Shown in pieces: positions 7,366 to 11,691 of a DNA stretch of 11,691 bases. This DNA is from an uncultured Clostridia bacterium (GTDB taxonomy: Bacteria; Bacillota; Clostridia; Oscillospirales; Acutalibacteraceae). The notes under the pieces are model-generated. The model made no database searches. It was given only the letters and a program-made list of their open reading frames with translations, and was not told the DNA's origin. Position 1 is the stretch's first letter, and every line of letters begins with the position of its first letter. The translations under genes were made by a program, and so were the position numbers. The stretch covers positions 1 through 11,691 of the forward strand of contig CALYNN010000033.1 of assembly GCA_945221685.1 (NCBI GenBank). The letters run 5' to 3'.

Positions 7366-8880
7366 CTATTTATCTAATTTTTTGTAGTCTGCAAGCAATG
7401 CTTTTCTGTCTGTCTTGCCGTTGGCGTTTTGGGGCATTTGAGCAATCCTAAGCACCTTATCGGGAAGCATATACGGCGGAACCTTTGACTTTATCGCATT
7501 GTATATTTCCTCTGCGTCCTTTGCTCTGCCCTCATAAATCAAGGCAAGGCAATCCTCCTGCTTATCATAAATACAGGCGCATGATTTTACCTTTTCAACA
7601 CTGTTTGCCGCCGCCTCTATTTCGCCAAGCTCAATTCTGTAGCCCATACGCTTAATTTGAAAATCCCTACGGCTTATGTAAATAAGCTCTCCCCTGTTGT
7701 TGTACTTAACAATATCACCCGTTCTGTAAACAATTTCGGGGAATTTTTTATTAAGAGGATTTTGCACAAAGGCTTCGGCAGTCTTTTTTTCGTTGCCGTA
7801 GTAGCCGTCTGCCATAAAGGTTGTGCTGACAAATAGCTCTCCCTCATCACCTGCCTCTGCAGGAGTGCCGTCATCCTTTATTACAAACACACGGCAGTTG
7901 TCGCAGGCCCTTCCTATCGGCAGGCTTTCGTGGTCTGCAAACTTTCTGTCAACAACATAAAAGGTGCATATATCGGTAGTTTCGGTGGGACCGAACAAAT
8001 TCGCAAATCTTACTCCATCAAGACTTTTTATCCAGTAATTAAGCTGTTTAACAGGCATAACCTCACCTGCAAAAAGTACAGTCTTAAGATACTGCGGCTT
8101 AACAACATCAAACGCTCTCCAGTTAGATATAATCGATATTGCCGTAGGCACCCAATAAATTGTGTTTATTTCTTTTTCATTTAGAAACTCAATAAGCTTC
8201 AGCGGAAACGAAAAATATTCCTTAGGTATTATGTTATAGGTACAACCGCATTTTACTGTTGAGTAGAAATCGGTAACGGACATACTGAAATAAAGCGGAG
8301 TCTGTGAGCCGAAGGAGGTACTGCTGTCAAATTTAAATTCCTCGGTTACCCAATTTATGTAGCTGATTAATGCCCTGTGGCTTATTACCGTACCCTTAGG
8401 AGCGCCCGTTGAACCGCTTGTAAAAAGAATATATGCGGTATCGCGGTCTGTCATTTTTGCTCTTATATCAAGCAGAGCACCTTCGTTTATCTGAAAAGCC
8501 GCCGCCTCCTCAAAGGCAATAACACAGCTTTCACCGCAAACCTGACGGGCAAGCTCCATACTGTCGCTGTCGGCAATAATTAAAGGCTTCCCAAGGGTAT
8601 TGATAATATTTCTAATTCTGTCCTTAGGCGAATGAACATCTGCAACAACATAGTAATCGCCTGCATAAAGAGCACCCAGCATTGCCTCAATGCAATTAAC
8701 GCTTTTATCAATTAAGACAGCCACCGGCTTATTTGTTCCCTGATCTGCAAGGCAGGAAGCAATAGACCTTGCAGTTATTTGTGCCTGTAAAAAAGTTTCC
8801 TTTCTGCCGGAGTCTGTAAAAGCAACCTTTTGCGGATAGGCTTCTACCGTTTTTTCAAAATATTCCAAAATGTTTTTCAT
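7366..8880 (-). CDS. DltA-like acid adenylation enzyme (AMP-dependent ligase) with altered substrate pocket
   Basis: The 504-residue stand-alone adenylation domain has the usual length of DltA. Core motifs in order: A3 FTSGSTGAPKG (153-163), A5 NLFGPTETT (294-302), A7 YRTGD (385-389), A8 RRDFQIKRMGYRIELGEIE (404-422) and A10 NANGKTDR with catalytic Lys489. It would activate a carboxylic acid with ATP and load it on the downstream carrier protein. Two pocket residues differ from DltA. In the FDLSVMDxY segment the Asp that binds the substrate amino group is Ser199 (YFSMSVTDFY, 197-206), and the DltA Cys in LFCGEV is Ala271 (LFAGEV). The sequence therefore argues against plain D-alanine as substrate. 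It is the first gene of the five-gene operon. The ribosome binding site is weak: AAAGG lies 13 nt before the ATG. Confidence 0.9.
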   Translation of the reverse strand: MKNILEYFEKTVEAYPQKVAFTDSGRKETFLQAQITARSIASCLADQGTNKPVAVLIDKSVNCIEAMLGALYAGDYYVVADVHSPKDRIRNIINTLGKPLIIADSDSMELARQVCGESCVIAFEEAAAFQINEGALLDIRAKMTDRDTAYILFTSGSTGAPKGTVISHRALISYINWVTEEFKFDSSTSFGSQTPLYFSMSVTDFYSTVKCGCTYNIIPKEYFSFPLKLIEFLNEKEINTIYWVPTAISIISNWRAFDVVKPQYLKTVLFAGEVMPVKQLNYWIKSLDGVRFANLFGPTETTDICTFYVVDRKFADHESLPIGRACDNCRVFVIKDDGTPAEAGDEGELFVSTTFMADGYYGNEKKTAEAFVQNPLNKKFPEIVYRTGDIVKYNNRGELIYISRRDFQIKRMGYRIELGEIEAAANSVEKVKSCACIYDKQEDCLALIYEGRAKDAEEIYNAIKSKVPPYMLPDKVLRIAQMPQNANGKTDRKALLADYKKLDK

Positions 8881-8911
8881 ATCTTTAAAATAGCCTTTCT
8901 TTGCCTTGTGT

Positions 8912-8968
8912 TCAATAGATTGTATTGTATCTTTGAAAATGCTTTACCGAATCTTTACTTTTCTGCAT
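8912..8968 (-). CDS. Possible 18-codon leader ORF upstream of the adenylation gene
   Basis: Within the predicted operon leader, GAAGGA lies 6 nt before an ATG that opens an 18-residue frame (MQKSKDSVKHFQRYNTIY) ending in TGA, 31 nt before the adenylation gene start. Its ribosome binding site is better placed than that of the adenylation gene. The product is basic and resembles nothing I recognise. It could be a leader peptide that affects translation of the operon, or chance. Confidence 0.25.
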   Translation of the reverse strand: MQKSKDSVKHFQRYNTIY

Positions 8969-9047
8969 TTTCAGTCCTTCTAAATATATAAGTACATATT
9001 CTCCATCATATTGTTTCAATATTTTTCTTTTCTGCTCTCATTATTCA

Positions 9048-9076
9048 ATATTAGTAAATATTTTTACTAAAGTCAA
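9048..9076 (-). promoter_or_regulatory. Promoter of the five-gene acylation operon
   Basis: On the minus strand TTGACT (9076-9071), a 17-bp spacer and TAATAT (9053-9048) form a plausible sigma-A promoter. Transcription would start near 9041, leaving a leader of about 160 nt that carries the possible 18-codon ORF. Palindrome 9051-9070 occupies the spacer and half of the -10 box, so a bound regulator would block polymerase. Confidence 0.6.
9051..9070. promoter_or_regulatory. Operator palindrome 1
   Basis: A perfect inverted repeat with 8-bp arms: TTAGTAAA, TATT, TTTACTAA. It shares its half-site with the second palindrome 25 bp away (centre to centre). It lies between the -35 and -10 of the minus-strand operon promoter. 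It is inferred to be a binding site for the adjacent XRE-family regulator. Confidence 0.65.
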
Positions 9077-9102
9077 TAGTAAATTTATTTACTACATATA
9101 AT
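9073..9102 (+). promoter_or_regulatory. Promoter of the XRE regulator gene
   Basis: A perfect TATAAT lies at 9097-9102. The best-spaced -35 (TCAATA at 9073-9078, 18-bp spacer) is poor, as is common for a regulated promoter. The start site would fall near 9109, so the leader would be only about 14 nt and would begin close to the AAGGAG ribosome binding site (9109-9114). That short leader is the main reason for doubt. Confidence 0.45.
9077..9094. promoter_or_regulatory. Operator palindrome 2
   Basis: A perfect inverted repeat with 8-bp arms: TAGTAAAT, TT, ATTTACTA. It ends 2 bp before the TATAAT of the regulator gene, so it covers that promoter's spacer. It is inferred to mediate autoregulation. 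The arms contain the same TAGTAAA core as palindrome 1, but the centre is 2 bp shorter. Confidence 0.65.
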
Positions 9103-9122
9103 AATAGCAAGGAGAGATTTTT

Positions 9123-9329
9123 ATGCAGGATTTTCAATATGTTAAAATAATACGGGATTTGCGCGAGGACCACGATAAAAGTCAAAAGGAATTAGCCGAA
9201 TATTTGGGCACCTCTCAAACAATGTATGCCCGTTATGAACGGGGTGCCAATGAGCTACCCATAAGGCATCTTATTAAGCTGTGCGAGTACTACAATGTTT
9301 CGGCGGATTACATTTTAGGACTTAAGTAA
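9123..9329 (+). CDS. XRE-family helix-turn-helix transcriptional regulator
   Basis: The 68-residue product consists almost wholly of a Cro/C1-type DNA-binding domain. The helix-turn-helix covers about residues 18-42 (KSQKELAEYLGTSQTMYARYERG), with SQTMYARYERG (31-41) as the recognition helix and the conserved YERG end. ELPIRHLIKLCEYYNVSADYILGLK closes the five-helix fold. There is no sensor domain, so any signal would act on dimerisation or through a partner. AAGGAG lies 8 nt before the ATG. It is divergent from the acylation operon, with two palindromic candidate operators between them, one in each promoter. It is inferred to repress the operon and itself; activation is not excluded. Confidence 0.9.
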   Translation: MQDFQYVKIIRDLREDHDKSQKELAEYLGTSQTMYARYERGANELPIRHLIKLCEYYNVSADYILGLK

Positions 9330-9465
9330 TTTAGACAGTGCTTGTGCTCCCATCTTCACTTATTTACAATAATACTTTAATCTTACATTTAGGTGACGCA
9401 ATTATTACATTTTTGTCACATTATGGAATTCTTATTAAAATAAAAAAGCATTTGTAAAATAAATA

Positions 9466-9488
9466 CCGAAAAGCTGTTTGCTTTTCGG
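9466..9488. other. Hairpin between the regulator and phosphoesterase genes
   Basis: A perfect 9-bp stem (CCGAAAAGC with GCTTTTCGG) encloses a 5-nt loop, 3 bp before the -35 box of the next gene. No T-run follows on the plus strand, so it is a poor terminator for the regulator gene. On the minus strand it is followed by a T-rich stretch. The rest of 9330-9465 shows no convincing gene or signal. Confidence 0.5.
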
Positions 9489-9491
9489 CAG

Positions 9492-9518
9492 TTGACACAT
9501 CGGCTCAATTGTGATAAT
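9492..9518 (+). promoter_or_regulatory. Promoter of the secreted phosphoesterase gene
   Basis: A perfect TTGACA lies at 9492-9497. The best -10 is GATAAT at 9513-9518, preceded by TG at the extended -10 position, but the spacer is only 15 bp. TAATCT at 9515-9520 gives a 17-bp spacer but a worse match. Downstream in the leader, GGTGTTC (9534-9540) and GAGCACC (9550-9556) can form a 7-bp stem with one G-U pair. Confidence 0.55.
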
Positions 9519-9584
9519 CTATTAGTAGGCAAGGGTGTTCTGATTTTCGGAGCACCTAATTTGTTTACAAGATAAGGAGAAGAT

Positions 9585-11087
9585 ATGAAAAAAACATTTA
9601 AAAGGCTTGGAATAACATTTGCCTGTGCGGTAATGACCTTCACCTGCATACTGTCACCTGTCGGCAGTGCATTTGCCGCAGGCTCACCGATAAAAACATC
9701 CGGCAGTGGTGTTAAAATGACCTTTGCCGCCTGGGGCGACCCGCAGGTTTCCACCGCCCTTACATCCAGGGAAAAGTATGTAAAGGCTTCGGCAGAGGAT
9801 TTAAAAAGCTCTCAAAGCAAAATTGACGCACTTGTTTTGGCGGGAGACATTACAGAAAACGCCAACCAAAAGGAATACGACGCAATATACAGCGACATTG
9901 TAAATACAGGCGTATCAAATTTCATTACCGCCACCGGTAACCACGATATTCGCTTAGGTAAGTATGAAAACGCAAAAAGCAAATTTGTTACCTTTACAAA
10001 CAAGTTGAATTCCGCTGCAGGAAGCTCGCTGAAAATCAGTTCAATGCACTACAGCTATTCTGTTAAGGGCTACAAATTCATAGTTTTAGGCAGTGATGAA
10101 ACACAGCTTGAAGAAGCAACAATCAGCAAAACACAGCTTAATTGGCTTGATTCACAGCTTAAATCATCTGCCAACAAGGGCAAGCCGGTTTTTGTAATAA
10201 TGCACCAGCCTCTTAAAAATACCCACGGACTTCCTAACACATGGGGCAGCTCCGATAAAAATGCAGGAACAGTAGGTGCCCAGTCCGACAAAATCAAGTC
10301 AATTCTAAATAAGTACAAAAATGTTGTTTTGATTACAGGTCATCTTCATACCGGCTTCGGAAAATACTCATACCAAAAAGTAGGTAACATTCATTGTGTA
10401 AACCTTCCTTCAGTGGGAGTAGATAATAGTGACGGATACTATAACGAAAACGGACTCGGTTATATGGTTGAGGTTTTGGGTAACAGAGTTGTTTTTCGCG
10501 CCAGAAATTTCAATAAGGGCGAATATGTTTCGGATTATGATATTACAATATATCTTGACAGAGTTAAGTCCTCCTCTCTTTCTGCCACATCTTATACATA
10601 TAACGGCAAGGCAAAAACTCCTTCGGTCGCTCTCTATGATTACAGCGGCAACAAAATCAGCCCGTCAAACTACACCGTTACATATCCAAGCGGCAGAAAA
10701 AATGTAGGAAGCTATAAAATTAAAATCACCTTTAAGAATGCATATAAGGGTAATCCGACTCTTTATAAAACCTTTACCATAAAGCCTAAGGGAACAACCG
10801 TTTCATCTATTAAGGCAGGAAGTAAAAAATTCACTGTAAAATGGAAAAAGCAGGCTACGCAAACCACAGGCTACCAAATTCAGTACAGTACCTCAAGCAA
10901 ATTCACCGGTGCCAAAGCAGTAACAATTTCCAAAAACGGCACAACATCAAAAACAGTATCAAAGCTTAAGGGCGGCAAAAAATACTATGTTCGCATTCGC
11001 ACCTACAAAACCGTTAAGGTAAACGGTAAGTCAACTAAAATTTATTCGGCTTGGTCAAAATCAAAAGCCGTTACAGTAAAAAAATAA
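9585..11087 (+). CDS. Secreted calcineurin-like metallophosphoesterase with Ig-like and FN3 tail domains
   Basis: The 500-residue protein begins with a signal peptide (KKTFKR, hydrophobic core, cleavage probable after SAFA at 28-31). The phosphoesterase domain is about 44-325, with metal-ligand motifs WGDPQ (Asp52), LAGDIT (Asp88), GNHD (119-121), MHQP (His207) and GHLH (252-255). The first motif has Gln54 where many relatives have His. An Ig-like module (about 328-402, with SYTYNGKAKTPSVALYD) and a fibronectin type III module (about 405-499) follow; both are rich in Lys, Ser and Thr and probably stick to the wall or matrix. There is no LPxTG anchor, so the protein is likely released or held by charge. 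The substrate (phosphoester, nucleotide or polymer) cannot be read from the sequence. AAGGAG lies 5 nt before the ATG. The gene has its own promoter and terminator, so it is a separate unit. Confidence 0.88.
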   Translation: MKKTFKRLGITFACAVMTFTCILSPVGSAFAAGSPIKTSGSGVKMTFAAWGDPQVSTALTSREKYVKASAEDLKSSQSKIDALVLAGDITENANQKEYDAIYSDIVNTGVSNFITATGNHDIRLGKYENAKSKFVTFTNKLNSAAGSSLKISSMHYSYSVKGYKFIVLGSDETQLEEATISKTQLNWLDSQLKSSANKGKPVFVIMHQPLKNTHGLPNTWGSSDKNAGTVGAQSDKIKSILNKYKNVVLITGHLHTGFGKYSYQKVGNIHCVNLPSVGVDNSDGYYNENGLGYMVEVLGNRVVFRARNFNKGEYVSDYDITIYLDRVKSSSLSATSYTYNGKAKTPSVALYDYSGNKISPSNYTVTYPSGRKNVGSYKIKITFKNAYKGNPTLYKTFTIKPKGTTVSSIKAGSKKFTVKWKKQATQTTGYQIQYSTSSKFTGAKAVTISKNGTTSKTVSKLKGGKKYYVRIRTYKTVKVNGKSTKIYSAWSKSKAVTVKK

Positions 11088-11092
11088 TCAGT

Positions 11093-11136
11093 AAAAGTCA
11101 GGGTACGCAGCAAAAAAATGTACCTTGACTTTTTTA
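11093..11136 (+). terminator. Intrinsic terminator of the phosphoesterase gene
   Basis: A 14-bp stem (AAAAGTCAGGGTAC at 11093-11106 with GTACCTTGACTTTT at 11120-11133, one G-U pair) starts 5 nt after the stop codon and runs into a T-rich tract. The A-rich left flank gives some terminator character on the other strand too. The stretch from 11137 to the tRNA promoter shows no gene. Confidence 0.88.
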
Positions 11137-11228
11137 TTATTAAGTTGGTTACCTCTCGCTCCGTTTTCATAACTGCATCAGCATAATTACCATTACAAAA
11201 ATTTTTTTCAAAAAAAGCAAATTAGGTA

Positions 11229-11256
11229 TTGATTATTGAAAATTTTATGATATAAT
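11229..11256 (+). promoter_or_regulatory. Promoter of the first tRNA-Gln gene
   Basis: TTGATT (11229-11234), a 16-bp spacer and a perfect TATAAT (11251-11256) precede the tRNA gene by 17 bp, which fits a short 5' leader removed by RNase P. Confidence 0.7.
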
Positions 11257-11273
11257 ATCTGTGTTGATAACAC

Positions 11274-11347
11274 AGAGGTATAGTGTAACGGTAACACTCC
11301 GGACTCTGACTCCGTCATTTAAGGTTCGAATCCTTATACCTCTGCCA
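11274..11347 (+). tRNA. tRNA-Gln (anticodon CUG), copy 1
   Basis: The full cloverleaf is visible: acceptor AGAGGTA/TACCTCT, D stem GTGT/ACAC, anticodon loop CTCTGAC with anticodon CTG at 11306-11308, T arm TAAGG-TTCGAAT-CCTTA, discriminator G and encoded CCA. The anticodon stem CCGGA/TCCGT has one C-U mismatch at 27-43. The first acceptor pair is A-U. Confidence 0.94.
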
Positions 11348-11353
11348 GATTGA

Positions 11354-11390
11354 GCAGAAACCGCTGAAATTCAGTTGTTTCTGCCGTTTT
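11354..11390 (+). terminator. Hairpin after the first tRNA gene, probable terminator
   Basis: GCAGAAAC (11354-11361) pairs with GTTTCTGC (11377-11384), and inside it CTGAA/TTCAG forms a second helix across a small internal loop. Only four T residues follow, so termination may be partial and some transcripts could reach the second tRNA. Confidence 0.55.
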
Positions 11391-11400
11391 AATGTTCTAA

Positions 11401-11430
11401 AATTACCGTAAATTGCCTAAAATTGCCTAA
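11401..11430. repeat. 10-bp tandem repeat
   Basis: AATTGCCTAA occurs twice head to tail (11411-11430), preceded by a diverged third unit AATTACCGTA (11401-11410). The 10-bp period places the units on one face of the helix. Function unknown; chance in AT-rich DNA is possible. Confidence 0.6.
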
Positions 11431-11461
11431 TTTTTCGGCTTGTAAAAATATGATAAAATTT

Positions 11462-11570
11462 TTAGTGAGACATTTGAGTGTCACTAAAATTTGAGTTTTA
11501 ATCCATAGATTTTGAAAATCGAAACGTAAATTTAAGTAAATTTACGGAAATAATCACAGAGACATTTGAG
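11462..11570. repeat. Direct repeat pair and hairpin between the two tRNA genes
   Basis: GAGACATTTGAG occurs at 11467-11478 and again at 11559-11570. The first copy is inside a hairpin that can pair TTTTAGTGA with TCACTAAAA. Function unknown. Confidence 0.5.
11525..11546. repeat. 22-bp perfect palindrome
   Basis: CGTAAATTTA (11525-11534) and TAAATTTACG (11537-11546) are perfect inverted arms around AG. It could be a protein-binding or recombination site; no protein gene nearby explains it. Confidence 0.6.
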
Positions 11571-11606
11571 AGACAATCCTCTAATGTTCAAGTCAATTTA
11601 ATACAT

Positions 11607-11680
11607 AGCGGTGTAGTGTAAGGGTAGCACACCAGACTCTGACTCTGTTTGTAAGGGTTCGAATCCTTTCACCGCTGCCA
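11607..11680 (+). tRNA. tRNA-Gln (anticodon CUG), copy 2
   Basis: The cloverleaf is complete: acceptor AGCGGTG/CACCGCT, D stem GTGT/GCAC (one G-U pair), anticodon loop CTCTGAC with anticodon CTG at 11639-11641, T arm AAGGG-TTCGAAT-CCTTT (one G-U pair), discriminator G and encoded CCA. It shares the anticodon loop, most of the D arm and the 27-43 C-U mismatch with copy 1, but the acceptor and T stems differ, so it is not a recent duplicate. A short A-run follows to the end of the window. Confidence 0.93.
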
Positions 11681-11691
11681 TAAAAAAAGAG

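Noticed and set aside
7366..8880. Naming the adenylation gene dltA and the operon dlt
   Set aside because: The pocket residues differ, the MBOAT tail is of the fused-shuttle type, and the gene order and fifth gene do not fit, so D-alanylation cannot be assumed.
9393..9419. GTGAC/GTCAC inverted repeat after the regulator gene as its terminator
   Set aside because: Only 5 bp of stem around a 17-nt loop and no T-run; too weak to call.
9416..9754. 112-codon open frame on the minus strand overlapping the phosphoesterase start
   Set aside because: It is antisense to a well supported signal peptide and promoter, has no good ribosome binding site, and its product has no recognisable domain.
1..11691. 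CRISPR arrays, insertion sequences, rRNA genes or known riboswitches
   Set aside because: No regularly spaced repeats, transposase or integrase frames, rRNA blocks or recognisable aptamer cores were seen on either strand.

Overview
The window looks like chromosomal DNA of a low-to-moderate GC Gram-positive bacterium of the class Clostridia, probably a gut Ruminococcaceae/Oscillospiraceae-type organism. This is inferred from AG-rich ribosome binding sites, consensus TTGACA/TATAAT promoters, a YhaM-type exoribonuclease, a zinc-ribbon/PASTA kinase-like protein, a secreted protein with Ig-like and FN3 tail domains, and CCA-encoding tRNA genes. No species can be named from the sequence alone.

Layout. 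(1) 35-1645 (-): a zinc-ribbon, kinase-fold, membrane-anchored PASTA protein whose kinase catalytic residues are all replaced, so it is a predicted pseudokinase. It has a near-perfect promoter and is transcribed away from (2) 1809-3682 (+): yhaM-like and prmA, a two-gene housekeeping operon that ends at a bidirectional terminator. (3) 8880-3740 (-): five tightly spaced genes encoding an adenylation enzyme, an acyl carrier protein, an MBOAT acyltransferase, a membrane-anchored SGNH/DltD-like transferase and an alpha/beta hydrolase. (4) 9123-9329 (+): a 68-residue XRE-family regulator divergent from that operon. (5) 9585-11087 (+): a secreted calcineurin-like metallophosphoesterase with Ig-like and FN3 tail domains, with its own promoter and terminator. 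(6) 11274-11680 (+): two different tRNA-Gln(CUG) genes separated by a repeat-rich 259-bp spacer.

The most interesting part is the five-gene operon, which resembles the D-alanine (Dlt) teichoic-acid system but differs in key ways. There is no separate DltX microprotein. Instead the MBOAT protein ends in the hexapeptide MIYGEF, which matches the C-terminal acyl-shuttle motif with a Tyr acceptor that is fused to MBOAT proteins in non-Dlt systems. The adenylation enzyme has Ser where amino-acid-activating enzymes have the Asp that holds the substrate amino group, and Ala where DltA has its D-Ala-selecting Cys. Together these suggest that a cytoplasmic acid other than D-alanine is activated, loaded on the carrier protein, passed through the membrane by the MBOAT protein to its own Tyr, and moved by the SGNH protein to an envelope polymer. 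Cargo and polymer are unknown.

The regulator probably controls this operon. Two perfect palindromes that share a TAGTAAA half-site lie between the two genes. One fills the spacer of a TTGACT-N17-TAATAT promoter that reads into the operon, and the other lies just upstream of the regulator's own TATAAT.
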